Source of the DNA: an uncultured bacterium
Lineage (GTDB): Bacteria > Bacteroidota > Bacteroidia > Chitinophagales > CAIODY01
Direction of reading: 5' to 3'
Length of the DNA stretch: 34,635 bases
NCBI GenBank assembly: GCA_903857255.1
Contig: CAIODY010000089.1
Coordinates: 1 to 34,635 of the forward strand
Shown: positions 6,067 through 14,896 of the stretch, piece by piece
Layout of the letters: each line of letters opens with the position of its first letter
Position numbering within the stretch: the stretch's first letter is position 1
Translations under genes and position numbers: made by a program
Notes under the pieces: model-generated
Seen by the model: only the letters and a program-made list of their open reading frames with translations
Told to the model about the DNA's origin: nothing
Database searches by the model: none

Positions 6067-8544
6067 ATGAAAAAAATATTCCTCTTTTTTATTTCAATTT
6101 TATTCATCAATGCAAATTTATTTGCACAAAATTCTTTAAAAGGAAAAGTAGTAGATGTCGCCACCAACAATGCTTTGGCGGCTACTCAAATTTATATTGC
6201 CGATTTAAAAACTGGTGCTATTGCAGATGCAGATGGTAATTATGCTATCAATAATTTGCCACAAGGCACTTATTTGGTAGAAGCAAAATTATTGGGTTAT
6301 GCTACCGTAACGCAAGTGGTTACAGTGCTTGGCGATGTGGTTGCCAATTTCAATTTAACAGTTTCAAAAAATGAATTGCATGAAGTGGTAATAACAGGAA
6401 CCGCTGTGGGTACGGATTTACAGCATTCGCCAGCAGCCATCACCGAAGTATCGCACGATTATTTGAACGAACATTCGGGCACAAATGTGATTGATGCGTT
6501 GTCAAATATTCCTGGTGTTAGTGCGATGACAGATGGTCAAAGCGTTGCCAAGCCTGTGATTCGGGGCTTGGGTTATAATCGAGTGTTGACATTAAATGAT
6601 GGTGTGATGCAAATGGACCAACCTTGGTTTGATGAATTTGGAATTGAAGTGGACCCCAATTCGGTTGACCGTGCCGAAATTTTAAAAGGACCTGCATCGC
6701 TTGCCTATGGCTCGGATGCGGTGGCTGGTGTGATTAATTTAATTCCCGAAAAACCTTTAACACCTGGCGAAATGAAAGGCGATGTGTTGTTTAATTATCA
6801 AACCAATAATGGTTTAATTGACAACATGGTGCATGTGGCTGGCAACACCAATGGCATTGCATGGTCTGGCAGAATTGACAACATCATGGCGCATGCTTAT
6901 CAAAATGCTAATGATGGCTATGTGCTCAATTCGCAGTTCAGCAATTTCAATGCTGATGGCACCATTGGCATTCATCGCAAATGGGGTTACTCACAAATTC
7001 ACGGTAGTTATTTTGATATGGCAACTGGAATCGTAGATGGCACAAGGGATTCATCGGGTACGATGCTGCAAGCAAATAATTCTGCGACAAATGGTTATGA
7101 AGTGCCTACCAATCAAATGTTCAAGTCGTACACACCTTTGGTGATTAATCAACGCATTCGCCACACCAAATTGGTTTGGGATAATAGTGTGGCTGTGGGC
7201 AAAGGTCGCTTCACTGCTTTGTTTTCGTTTCAAAAAAATCAACGACAAGAAACTAACGACCCAACTATTCCAAACACACCTGATATTTATTATCTCTCGA
7301 ATGCTGCAACGTATGATGTGCGCTACATTTTTCCGCAAAGCATTGGCTTTAATTTAGCGGTTGGTAGTAACGGTGCTTATCAAGAATCGAAAAGTTTGGG
7401 CACTGTAATGTTGATTCCTGATTACAATTTTTTGCAAATGGGGGGCTTTGCTATTGCCAGCAAACAAATCGGCAAACTCAATATCAGCGGTGGTTTGCGC
7501 TATGATAATAGAACATTTAATGGCATTGACCATTGGGTTGATTCTACCACACAAGCAGCAACTTCGGCAAATGCAGCGAATGCATTTCATGAATTTAATG
7601 GGTTCACTCACAATTATAATGGCATAAGTGGAAGTGTAGGAGCAACGTATGATTTTACCAAAAACTTTTTTGGCAAAATCAATGTGGCTCGAGGTTTCAG
7701 AGCACCTAATGTGGCTGAATGTGGCGCAAATGGTGTGCATGATGGAACGCCAGTGTATGAAATGGGCGATAACAATTTGAAACCTGAAACGAGCTTGGAA
7801 GAAGATGTAACATTGGGTTACAATGCAAAAGATTTTAGCATCGAAGCCAATGGATTTTTAAACGACATCAACAATTTTATTTACGCTAAAAGTTTGCAAA
7901 GCTATGCAGGTGGAGATTCTATCAACAACTCGTTATCGGCTGTGGGCTTGGGTTCTGCGCCTGTTTATCAATATTCTAATGGCAAAGCAGAAATGTTTGG
8001 TGGCGAAATTGGATTGAATATTCATCCATCTGCATTGCCTTGGGTAGAATTAAATTCTACTTTTAGCATAGTGGATGGTGGATTAAAAGGAGTGGCTGAT
8101 TCGGTAAAATATTTGCCGTTTGTACCACCTACAAAAATCACAACTGAATTAAAATTCAACATCAAATCTGTTGGCAAAAGTTTGAAAAATGTGTACATAA
8201 AAGTAGGAATGATTGATGTGATGCAACAATCGCACGTGTACTTGCAATCGGCTGTGTACAACGGTTTGATGCCAACTACGGCTGAATATATTGCCAGCCA
8301 ATCAGCTACAAAAGGCTATGTACTTTTTAGTGCAGGCATTGGTGGAAACGTAATAAATAAAGAAGGAAAAACGGTTTGTAAAATTTATGTAGTGGGCAAT
8401 AATTTGTTCAACACAGCTTACATGGATTACATGAATCGGTTTAAGTATTTGCCTGTAAACCTTTCCACTGGCAGAGTTGGCGTATTTAACATGGGCAGAA
8501 ATATCAGTGTGAAAGTAATTGTGCCGTTAGATTTTAAGAAATAA
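6067..8544 (+). CDS. TonB-dependent outer-membrane receptor
   Basis: An 825-residue outer-membrane transporter. A signal peptide (MKKIFLFFISILFINANLFA) is followed by a carboxypeptidase-regulatory-like beta domain (~23-105). Next are a TonB-box-like HEVVITG and a plug domain (~120-220) with PVIRGLGYNRVLTLNDG and VDRAEILKGPASLAYGSDA. A C-terminal beta-barrel ends in VIVPLDFKK. The IRGLGYNRVL-type plug is shared with receptors linked to metal or small-ligand uptake in related bacteria, but the ligand cannot be read here. The frame is open upstream to 5884, including an in-frame ATG at 5980; the signal peptide supports 6067. It follows the 5414 gene by 122 nt with no terminator between, and a strong terminator follows at 8566. 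Confidence 0.92.
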   Translation: MKKIFLFFISILFINANLFAQNSLKGKVVDVATNNALAATQIYIADLKTGAIADADGNYAINNLPQGTYLVEAKLLGYATVTQVVTVLGDVVANFNLTVSKNELHEVVITGTAVGTDLQHSPAAITEVSHDYLNEHSGTNVIDALSNIPGVSAMTDGQSVAKPVIRGLGYNRVLTLNDGVMQMDQPWFDEFGIEVDPNSVDRAEILKGPASLAYGSDAVAGVINLIPEKPLTPGEMKGDVLFNYQTNNGLIDNMVHVAGNTNGIAWSGRIDNIMAHAYQNANDGYVLNSQFSNFNADGTIGIHRKWGYSQIHGSYFDMATGIVDGTRDSSGTMLQANNSATNGYEVPTNQMFKSYTPLVINQRIRHTKLVWDNSVAVGKGRFTALFSFQKNQRQETNDPTIPNTPDIYYLSNAATYDVRYIFPQSIGFNLAVGSNGAYQESKSLGTVMLIPDYNFLQMGGFAIASKQIGKLNISGGLRYDNRTFNGIDHWVDSTTQAATSANAANAFHEFNGFTHNYNGISGSVGATYDFTKNFFGKINVARGFRAPNVAECGANGVHDGTPVYEMGDNNLKPETSLEEDVTLGYNAKDFSIEANGFLNDINNFIYAKSLQSYAGGDSINNSLSAVGLGSAPVYQYSNGKAEMFGGEIGLNIHPSALPWVELNSTFSIVDGGLKGVADSVKYLPFVPPTKITTELKFNIKSVGKSLKNVYIKVGMIDVMQQSHVYLQSAVYNGLMPTTAEYIASQSATKGYVLFSAGIGGNVINKEGKTVCKIYVVGNNLFNTAYMDYMNRFKYLPVNLSTGRVGVFNMGRNISVKVIVPLDFKK

Positions 8545-8565
8545 AAAGTTAAGATTGAATTTTTG

Positions 8566-8601
8566 AAAAAGGTTGGTGAAGCAATTCATCAACCTTTTTT
8601 T
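8566..8601 (+). terminator. Intrinsic terminator after the TonB receptor
   Basis: A 15-bp stem (8566-8580 with 8585-8599, one G-T pair) closes a GCAA tetraloop. The downstream arm merges into a T-run at 8595-8601. The A-rich upstream arm could let it work in both directions. Confidence 0.9.
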
Positions 8602-8646
8602 ATTGTAAGATTTATTTTCTTTTCATCTTTCTCTGCATTCGTTTTT

Positions 8647-8654
8647 TATCTTTG
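8647..8654 (+). promoter_or_regulatory. -7 promoter box for ettA
   Basis: TATCTTTG is an exact TAnnTTTG match, 20 nt before the ettA ATG and downstream of the preceding terminator. Confidence 0.6.
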
Positions 8655-8674
8655 CGCCTCTAAAAAAAATAGCA

Positions 8675-10369
8675 ATGGCAGATAATAACAATGCAGCATC
8701 CACACAAGTCATCTTTTCGATGGTGGGTGTGAGCAAAATAATTCCACCTAATAAAACCATTTTGAACAACATTTATTTGTCGTTTTATTACGGAGCAAAA
8801 ATTGGTATCATTGGTTTGAATGGTAGCGGAAAGTCAACGCTGTTGAAGCTTATAGCTGGTATCGACCAAAATTTTCAAGGCAAAATTGAGTTCAAGAAAA
8901 ATGATTATTCGGTTGGATATTTGGAACAAGAACCACATTTGGATGAAAACAAAACGGTTATCGAAATTATTCGAGAAGGCAAAAAAGAAATCTTCGATAT
9001 GCTGAAAGAATATGAAGAAATCAGCAACAAATTTGCCGAGCCGATGAGTGATGAAGAAATGGATAAATTGTTGAATCGTCAGGGCAATTTACAGGATAAA
9101 ATTGAAGCAGCCAATGGTTGGGAAATTGATACAATTTTAGAACGTGCTATGGATGCGTTGCAAGTTCCAGATGGTGATTCCTCTATCAAAACATTGAGTG
9201 GTGGTGAATTACGCCGTGTAGCTTTGTGTAGATTACTTTTACAAGAGCCAGATATTTTATTGTTAGATGAGCCTACGAATCACTTAGATGCTGAATCAAT
9301 TTTGTGGTTAGAAAAACATTTGGAACAATACAAAGGCACAGTAATTTGTATTACGCATGACCGTTATTTCTTGGATAATGTTGCAAAATGGATTTTGGAA
9401 TTAGACCGAGGCGAAGGCATTCCTTACAAAGGAAATTACACGAGTTGGTTAGAACAAAAATCTGCAAGATTAGCAGCCGAAGAAAAAGTAGAAAGCAAGC
9501 GTAAGAAAATTTTAGAACGAGAATTGGAATGGGTTCGTATGGCGCCAAAAGCCCGTCAGGCAAAGAGTAAAGCACGATTGGCTAACTACGAAAAAATGGC
9601 AAGTGAAGAAGGAAATGAACGTGAAGAAAGATTAGAAATCTATATTCCACCAGGACCACGTTTGGGTACAAAAGTTATTGAAGCACATGGTGTAAAAAAA
9701 TCTTTCGGCGACAAAGTATTGTTTGACGATTTGAATTTTGCTTTGCCGCAAGGTGGCATTGTGGGCATCATTGGACCAAATGGCGCAGGTAAAACAACTT
9801 TGTTCCGTTTAATCTTGGGTATGGAAAAGCCCGATGCTGGCTCGTTTGAAGTAGGTGAAACAGTGAAAGTGAGTTATGTTGACCAACATCATACTGACAT
9901 GGACAAAGAAAAAACCGTGTGGCAAACTATCAGTGATGATTTGGAATTTATTGAAGTGGGTAAGCACAGAATTAATTCAAGAGCTTATGTTTCTAAATTT
10001 AATTTTAGTGGCAACGACCAACAGAAAAAAATTGCTGTGCTTTCGGGTGGTGAAAGAAACCGTTTGCATTTAGCCATCACTTTAAAACGTGAAGCCAATG
10101 TTTTGTTGCTCGATGAACCTACGAATGATATTGATGTAAATACGCTTCGTGCATTAGAAGAAGCGTTGGAAAATTATGGTGGTTGCGCTGTTGTAATCAG
10201 CCATGACCGTTGGTTTTTGGATAGAATTTGCACACACATTTTAGCATTTGAAGGTGAGGGCAATGTATATTTCTTTGAAGGCTCATTCAGCGATTACGAA
10301 GAGAATAAAAAACAGCGCTTGGGTGAAAATGCGTTTAAGAAATTTAGGTATAAAAAATTGGTGGTGTAG
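8675..10369 (+). CDS. ettA: Energy-dependent translational throttle protein EttA (ABC-F ATPase)
   Basis: A 564-residue soluble ABC-F ATPase that binds the ribosomal E site and gates the first elongation steps according to energy state. There are two nucleotide-binding domains. The first has Walker A GLNGSGKST at 47-55, signature LSGGE at 174-178 and Walker B ILLLDEP at 194-200. The second has Walker A GPNGAGKTT at 367-375, signature LSGGE at 456-460 and VLLLDEP at ~476-482. Between them lies the charged linker arm (~240-320, ending PPGPRLG) that contacts tRNA in this family. The N-terminal SMVGVSKIIPPNKTIL and C-terminal SFSDYEENKKQRLGE are typical of EttA rather than of the resistance-type ABC-F proteins. 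There are no membrane segments. It is transcribed alone and is convergent with the TPR gene. Confidence 0.97.
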   Translation: MADNNNAASTQVIFSMVGVSKIIPPNKTILNNIYLSFYYGAKIGIIGLNGSGKSTLLKLIAGIDQNFQGKIEFKKNDYSVGYLEQEPHLDENKTVIEIIREGKKEIFDMLKEYEEISNKFAEPMSDEEMDKLLNRQGNLQDKIEAANGWEIDTILERAMDALQVPDGDSSIKTLSGGELRRVALCRLLLQEPDILLLDEPTNHLDAESILWLEKHLEQYKGTVICITHDRYFLDNVAKWILELDRGEGIPYKGNYTSWLEQKSARLAAEEKVESKRKKILERELEWVRMAPKARQAKSKARLANYEKMASEEGNEREERLEIYIPPGPRLGTKVIEAHGVKKSFGDKVLFDDLNFALPQGGIVGIIGPNGAGKTTLFRLILGMEKPDAGSFEVGETVKVSYVDQHHTDMDKEKTVWQTISDDLEFIEVGKHRINSRAYVSKFNFSGNDQQKKIAVLSGGERNRLHLAITLKREANVLLLDEPTNDIDVNTLRALEEALENYGGCAVVISHDRWFLDRICTHILAFEGEGNVYFFEGSFSDYEENKKQRLGENAFKKFRYKKLVV

Positions 10370-10387
10370 ATTACAATCAAAGAGAGT

Positions 10388-10399
10388 AGTTAATTAACT
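10388..10399. repeat. Perfect 12-nt palindrome between ettA and the TPR gene
   Basis: AGTTAATTAACT is self-complementary, 19 nt after the ettA stop, and is followed by CAATTTTTCTT. It may form a weak terminator for ettA (GAGT/ACTC stem) or be a chance AT-rich palindrome. Confidence 0.3.
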
Positions 10400-10485
10400 C
10401 AATTTTTCTTCGTATTTATTTTTTGAATGCGTTACTAAAAAATAGAAAAGCACATTGTAGCTTTCAGGTTATTGTTATTTCGGAA

Positions 10486-10522
10486 AGTGGTAGTAGAGGT
10501 TTCAAACATTATCACCACCACT
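10486..10522 (-). terminator. Possible weak terminator of the TPR gene
   Basis: Read as minus-strand RNA, 10522-10513 pairs with 10495-10486 over 10 bp, two of them G-U. On the plus strand the same positions would be mismatches, so the hairpin is strand-specific and lies downstream of the TPR gene stop at 10554. There is no good U-tract, so its role as a terminator is uncertain. Confidence 0.35.
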
Positions 10523-10553
10523 ATTGTAATCTTGAAAGTGCTGTTATTGGTTT

Positions 10554-11969
10554 TTAGAATAGCGTAGTTGCTACTACTTCATATTCCTTTTCCACTTTCA
10601 CAAACCGATGCAATAAATAATGCTCCACAATTTTTTCAATCGGCTTGATAGCGAATACCACAGCGAAGTTGGCGGCTAATGAAATGAAAAAGTTTTCGTG
10701 TGTATGTGGTGCAATCACAAAATGCAACAACGAATCTTCGGCGATGAAAAGCACAATGGCAATGATAGTGGTAATCGCTTTTGCACGGCGATTTATTTTT
10801 GAAAGAGAAAGCTCATCAATTGTTTTTTGCAACTCGATATTGGTTTCTTCAATTTTTTTCTTTTGCGCTTTGATGATAACATTTTCCTTTTTTGTTTGCT
10901 CCGCTTCAAAAATCATTTCGGCTCGTTTCAATTTTAATTCGCCATCTTCTTTTTCCACTTCGCGGTTGATTTGATGATACAATTTGTAATGCTCATAACT
11001 TTTTTGCACATCATTTTGCTGCTCATAAATTTCACTCAACAACAAATGAATCTGAAAAATTTTTGGCTTCACTTTTATTTGTTCGGCAATTTGCAATGCT
11101 TTTTGTAAATCGCCGATTGCCGCATCCACATTGCTTTTCAGCATATTTATTTTAGAGAGTTGTAAAATGTTGGTGATAGCGCCACCAAAAATTTTCAACT
11201 CTTGTCTGATGGCTAATGCTTCATTATTGTATTGAATGGATTTGTCAAAATCTTTTTTATCGAAATAATAATTCGCCAAATCACTCAACATCCTTGAATA
11301 AAAATTTTGGTTGTTGAATGTTTTGCCAATCGTTAATCCTTTCTGAAAAAATTCCATCGCTTTTTCATCTTGCCCTACTTGATGATAAATGTCGCCCAAG
11401 CAAGCGTAGGAAAGCATTTCGAAGTTGGCGTTGTTATATTTCAATGAAATTTCTAAACACAAATGAAACGCTGGAATGGCTTTTTCAAAACTTTTCATTT
11501 CCATGTAAATAGATGGAACGCCATAAGCCGCAATCACTTCAAACACTTTATAAGCATGTGTTTTATGCAATTGATGAAATGATTCGGTAAAATATTTCAA
11601 AGCCAATTCGGGGTTGCCCAACGACCTGTAAACACCGCCGTAGCTACATTTGCAGATAGCAATACCATCTTCATCATTCAAATCGGAAAATAATTTTTCG
11701 GCTTCGTTATAAATTTTCAACGCTTCATCATATCGCTCTTGATGAAAATTTACAAACGCCATGGTGAAAGTTGCCAATGCAAAAATGGTGGGTTGAGCTT
11801 TTCTATTTTCATCAGCCCAGTCATAAATTTTTTGAAAATAAATTCGCAATTCATCTTTGGGCAAACTCAAAGTTGGTATCCAATTTTCAGTAAAAAACTC
11901 AATTGGTTTTTCTGGATTTTTTTTGAACGATTCAAACAGTTGTTGCAGTTGTTCAATCTTTGGATGCAT
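10554..11969 (-). CDS. TPR-repeat protein with two C-terminal membrane segments
   Basis: A 471-residue protein with no signal peptide. Residues ~50-340 are TPR-type helix pairs, for example YDEALKIYNEAEKLF, PELALKYFTESFHQL and DEKAMEFFQKGLTIG. A charged coiled coil follows (~345-392), then two hydrophobic segments (~397-420 and ~426-447) and a short tail. In Bacteroidota, TPR domains of this kind often form the sensory half of histidine kinases or adenylate cyclases, but here no kinase, cyclase or DNA-binding domain follows the membrane segments. It probably sits in the inner membrane with the TPR region cytoplasmic; partner and role are unknown. A minus-strand -7 box lies at 12004-12011. Confidence 0.85.
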   Translation of the reverse strand: MHPKIEQLQQLFESFKKNPEKPIEFFTENWIPTLSLPKDELRIYFQKIYDWADENRKAQPTIFALATFTMAFVNFHQERYDEALKIYNEAEKLFSDLNDEDGIAICKCSYGGVYRSLGNPELALKYFTESFHQLHKTHAYKVFEVIAAYGVPSIYMEMKSFEKAIPAFHLCLEISLKYNNANFEMLSYACLGDIYHQVGQDEKAMEFFQKGLTIGKTFNNQNFYSRMLSDLANYYFDKKDFDKSIQYNNEALAIRQELKIFGGAITNILQLSKINMLKSNVDAAIGDLQKALQIAEQIKVKPKIFQIHLLLSEIYEQQNDVQKSYEHYKLYHQINREVEKEDGELKLKRAEMIFEAEQTKKENVIIKAQKKKIEETNIELQKTIDELSLSKINRRAKAITTIIAIVLFIAEDSLLHFVIAPHTHENFFISLAANFAVVFAIKPIEKIVEHYLLHRFVKVEKEYEVVATTLF

Positions 11970-12003
11970 AAAATGTAGTGGTGATTAACGAAAAAATAAT
12001 TTT

Positions 12004-12011
12004 CAAAAATA
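12004..12011 (-). promoter_or_regulatory. -7 promoter box of the TPR gene
   Basis: The minus strand reads TATTTTTG, an exact TAnnTTTG match, 34 nt upstream of the ATG at 11969. Confidence 0.5.
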
Positions 12012-12052
12012 GAAAACGAATTTTATTTTCGTGATTCAAAAAACAAAACATT

Positions 12053-12568
12053 ATGACACACCAAGAATTTTTCGCCAACAATTTTCACAAAGAAATGAAG
12101 CGCACTTTAGTTGCCATCAAAGGTTTGCCAACCGATATGAGCAAGCTGGAATACAAGCCCAATGAGAAGTCGCGAACTGCACATGAAATCATCGGGCACA
12201 TTTTACCACATGCCGAAGATTTGTTTTTAGCCATCACTTCAGGCGATATTAATGAGCAACAACTTACTTTTAAAAGCACCGAAGAAGCTGCCAACTATTT
12301 TGAAAAACATGCACAACTTTTAATTGAAAAAGTGAAAACGGTAAATGATGAAGATTGGTTGAATAAAACAATCAGTTTGAGTGTTCATGGCAGAAAAATT
12401 TACGAAGGTAAAATGGTGGATATGTTTTGGACAATTTTATTGGATTTGGTGCATCATCGTGGGCAACTATCTACTTATTACCGAGCAATGGGCATGCGCA
12501 ATCCATCTATCTACGGACCTTCGGCGGAAGACATGGAAGACATGATGAAAGCAGCAGCGAAGAATTAA
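12053..12568 (+). CDS. DinB-like four-helix metal-binding protein
   Basis: 171 residues with the layout of the DinB/YfiT superfamily: an N-terminal helix, a GHIL...HAED helix with His49 and His53, and a C-terminal helix LDLVHHRGQLSTYYRAMG whose His134-His135 and HRGQL motif are diagnostic. These histidines are the expected divalent-metal ligands. Superfamily members include thiol S-transferases and other small-molecule enzymes, so the reaction cannot be inferred. There is no signal peptide, so it is cytoplasmic. It is divergent from the TPR gene across 83 nt; a near match to the -7 box (TATTTTCG, from 12024) lies in that gap. A hairpin after the gene (12580-12604) may separate it from the cytochrome gene. 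Confidence 0.9.
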   Translation: MTHQEFFANNFHKEMKRTLVAIKGLPTDMSKLEYKPNEKSRTAHEIIGHILPHAEDLFLAITSGDINEQQLTFKSTEEAANYFEKHAQLLIEKVKTVNDEDWLNKTISLSVHGRKIYEGKMVDMFWTILLDLVHHRGQLSTYYRAMGMRNPSIYGPSAEDMEDMMKAAAKN

Positions 12569-12579
12569 TTTCAGCAAAC

Positions 12580-12604
12580 GGTCGTCAGCATTTTACTGAC
12601 GACC
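12580..12604 (+). terminator. Hairpin between the DinB-like and cytochrome c genes
   Basis: A perfect 9-bp stem GGTCGTCAG/CTGACGACC (12580-12588 with 12596-12604) has a 7-nt loop. Only TCTTTAA follows, so termination would be partial. Confidence 0.6.
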
Positions 12605-12634
12605 TCTTTAATAAACCAAACCTACTACAAAATC

Positions 12635-13594
12635 ATGAAAAAAGTTTTCAAAATTCTGTTGTACATCGTTGCAGCCGTTGCTGCTATTGTTGTTTGCTTC
12701 GTTGGCTTTATTCAATTCAGAGGCATCCCAAATTACACACCCACCAAAGTTGATTTAAAAATTGAGTACACACCACAACGAGCCGAAGAAGGCAAACGCT
12801 TAGCCAGTATGCTTTGTAAGAAATGCCACATGAATCAAGATGGTTCATCGGTAAGTGGCAGACACATGCTCGATTGCCCGGCTGCTTTTGGCGAAGCCTT
12901 TAGTGCCAACATTACACAAGATAAAGAACATGGCATTGGCAAATGGACGGATGGCGAATTGGCGGCTTACATTCGTACTGGTGTGAAGCCGAGCGGACAA
13001 TATGTGCCGCCTTACATGCCCAAGTTTCCACACTTAAGCGATGAAGATTTGGCTTGCATCATTTCATGGTTGCATAGCGATGACCCAGCAGTGAAGCCCA
13101 GTTCGGCAGTTTCTATTCCTTGTGAACCAAGTTGGTTTTGCAAATTTTTGTGCAATGTGGCTATCAAAGCATTGCCTTATCCAACAGCACCTATCGCCCA
13201 AGCTGATACCAATGATTTGGTGGCGTTGGGAAAATATTGTGTGCAATCGCGCTATCAATGTTATGCTTGCCATTCGGCAGATTTCGCTACCAATAAAGAA
13301 TTGCAGCCCGAATTAAGCAAAGGCTATTGCGGCGGTGGAAATAAAATGCCCGATTATTCACAAAAAATAATTCCTACACAAAACATTACCATGGATGAAG
13401 AAACTGGAATCGGAAATTGGAGTTTTGAAGATTTTAGCAAAGCACTAAAAAGTGGCATCATGCCCAATAATCAGCCAGCGTTGCGCTATCCGATGGACCC
13501 TTACATTAATTTGACGGATAAAGAAGTAGCGGCTATTTATGCTTATTTAAAAACTATTCCGAAAATAAAAAACAAAGTGGATAGAGGTGTGTAA
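12635..13594 (+). CDS. Membrane-anchored dihaem cytochrome c
   Basis: 319 residues. An N-terminal hydrophobic segment (~5-28) anchors the protein with the rest in the periplasm. Two c-type haem sites are present: C61-K-K-C64-H65 and C209-Y-A-C212-H213. Each is followed by the usual SANIT/TQNIT...GIG-W segment and a likely axial Met (Met128 in PPYMPK, Met287 in RYPMDP). The two halves are therefore a duplicated monohaem domain. Similar dihaem proteins pass electrons from periplasmic dehydrogenases to terminal oxidases, but no dehydrogenase or oxidase gene is nearby, so the partner is unknown. Extra cysteines occur at ~81, 141, 163, 169, 173 and 202. It is followed after 48 nt by the small exported protein, with a 7-nt-period tract in the gap. 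Confidence 0.92.
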   Translation: MKKVFKILLYIVAAVAAIVVCFVGFIQFRGIPNYTPTKVDLKIEYTPQRAEEGKRLASMLCKKCHMNQDGSSVSGRHMLDCPAAFGEAFSANITQDKEHGIGKWTDGELAAYIRTGVKPSGQYVPPYMPKFPHLSDEDLACIISWLHSDDPAVKPSSAVSIPCEPSWFCKFLCNVAIKALPYPTAPIAQADTNDLVALGKYCVQSRYQCYACHSADFATNKELQPELSKGYCGGGNKMPDYSQKIIPTQNITMDEETGIGNWSFEDFSKALKSGIMPNNQPALRYPMDPYINLTDKEVAAIYAYLKTIPKIKNKVDRGV

Positions 13595-13602
13595 AAAAAT
13601 AT

Positions 13603-13637
13603 CAGTTTGCAGTAATTAGTATTCAGTAAAATTCACC
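13603..13637 (+). repeat. Heptanucleotide tract 2 (intergenic)
   Basis: Consecutive 7-mers read CAGTTTG, CAGTAAT, TAGTATT, CAGTAAA and ATTCACC. The first four share AGT at positions 2-4. The fifth is the same 7-mer that is repeated four times at 28538-28565. The tract fills most of the 48-nt gap between two genes. Confidence 0.65.
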
Positions 13638-13642
13638 AAGCT

Positions 13643-14110
13643 ATGATAAAAACAATTGCGACAACATTTATTAGTGTGTTGCTTTTTTCAATCGTGCAAG
13701 CGCACTCCATCAATAAAAAAGATGCTCGACAATTATTAGAAAAAGCATGGGGCGATTTAAAAAAATCTGACAGCACGGCATTCGTCAATTTTTGGTCGCT
13801 TAATGATGAAGTTTCTATTCATCAAAAAAGACCACACAAAAAAGCGGAAATTATTTCCAACTTCAATGCTATGAAAGAATATTTGGCAACAGCATTAAAC
13901 AAGAATTTAAAGATTGATTTCATCGATGTTGACGAACAAAAATTAGACGGCACTGATACCGAATATTGGATTAAAGCATGGTTCAAGTATGATGAACATG
14001 AATACAAAAGTTTTGGATTTTACATCGCCTACAAAAACGAAAAATGGATTGTTCGTGATTATCCGAGTACATCAACCATCGTACATAATTCAACAACAAA
14101 AAAGAAATAA
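13643..14110 (+). CDS. Small exported protein of unknown function
   Basis: 155 residues. A signal peptide (MIKTIATTFISVLLFSIVQA) is followed by a mature domain of ~135 residues with an initial helix (KKDARQLLEKAWGDLKKSD), a middle helix and several strands ending in WIVRDYPS. The pattern resembles NTF2/SnoaL-like alpha+beta folds, but no diagnostic motif lets me assign that family. The tail is Lys-rich. It lies downstream of the cytochrome gene in the same direction, so it may be co-transcribed, and it is closed by a terminator at 14134-14171. Confidence 0.75.
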   Translation: MIKTIATTFISVLLFSIVQAHSINKKDARQLLEKAWGDLKKSDSTAFVNFWSLNDEVSIHQKRPHKKAEIISNFNAMKEYLATALNKNLKIDFIDVDEQKLDGTDTEYWIKAWFKYDEHEYKSFGFYIAYKNEKWIVRDYPSTSTIVHNSTTKKK

Positions 14111-14133
14111 CGCACGATAATTTTAGTAGAATT

Positions 14134-14171
14134 AAAATGCTGTTGCTTCAAAAAAGTAGTAGCATTTTTTT
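14134..14171 (+). terminator. Intrinsic terminator after the 13643 gene
   Basis: A 15-bp stem (14134-14148 with 14154-14168) includes three G-T pairs in its upper half, has a CAAAA loop, and merges into a T-run at 14165-14171. Confidence 0.8.
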
Positions 14172-14192
14172 ACATAAAATGGTTGCTTGTTG

Positions 14193-14200
14193 TAGTTTTG
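14193..14200 (+). promoter_or_regulatory. -7 promoter box for the DUF2461 gene
   Basis: TAGTTTTG matches TAnnTTTG exactly, 19 nt before the ATG at 14220 and just after a terminator. Confidence 0.5.
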
Positions 14201-14219
14201 TTTTCAAAATATTTTATCA

Positions 14220-14882
14220 ATGATTTCAGCTAACTCATTCAAATTTTTAAAAGCACTTAAAACCAATAACAACAAACCTTGGTTTGATGAACATAGGTCA
14301 GAATATGAAACTTTGAAAAAAGAAATGAGTAATTTATGTCAGCAAGTGATAGATGAAATTTCAAAGTTTGATAAAAGTATTATTGGTTTAGAACCCAAAG
14401 ATTGCACTTTCAGGATTAATCGTGATGTTCGATTTAGTAAAGATAAATCGCCTTACAAAACTAATGTTGGTGCTTATATGGCGAAGGGTGGAAAAAAATC
14501 GGATTATTGTGGTTATTATTTGCACATCGAATCTGGTAAATCGATGATGGCTGGCGGTTTGTGGATGCCTGATGCACCAAAATTAAAAACTGCTCGACAA
14601 GAAATTGATTACAATTTTGCTGATTTTAAAAAGATAATTGACGATAAAAAATTTACCAATTATTTCGGAAAAATTGGAGGTGAAAAATTGGTGAATGCGC
14701 CAAAAGGTTATGATGAAAATAATGTGGCAATTGATTTTTTGAAACATAAAAGTTGGGTAGTTACACATTCATTTTCCGATAAAGAAGTGATGGATAAAAA
14801 CTTCCCTAAAATTATTGCACAAGGTGGAAAATTAATGTTTCCGTTTTTACAATTTTTCAATCAAGCATTCACTGCCGAATAA
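14220..14882 (+). CDS. DUF2461 family protein
   Basis: 220 residues, the usual length for DUF2461 (TIGR02453) proteins. The family marks are present: NNNKPWFDEHRSEYE near residues 16-30, and FRINRDVRFSKDKSPYKTN near 63-81, followed by a glycine-rich KGGKKSDYCGYYLHI strand. It is a soluble cytoplasmic protein of unknown biochemical role. hscB starts 14 nt after it, with no promoter between, so the two form an operon. Confidence 0.92.
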   Translation: MISANSFKFLKALKTNNNKPWFDEHRSEYETLKKEMSNLCQQVIDEISKFDKSIIGLEPKDCTFRINRDVRFSKDKSPYKTNVGAYMAKGGKKSDYCGYYLHIESGKSMMAGGLWMPDAPKLKTARQEIDYNFADFKKIIDDKKFTNYFGKIGGEKLVNAPKGYDENNVAIDFLKHKSWVVTHSFSDKEVMDKNFPKIIAQGGKLMFPFLQFFNQAFTAE

Positions 14883-14896
14883 AAAAATATTGAAGT

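Noticed and set aside
7051-7740. Two minus-strand open frames within the TonB receptor gene
   Set aside because: They are shadows of the well-supported receptor, with no recognisable protein features.
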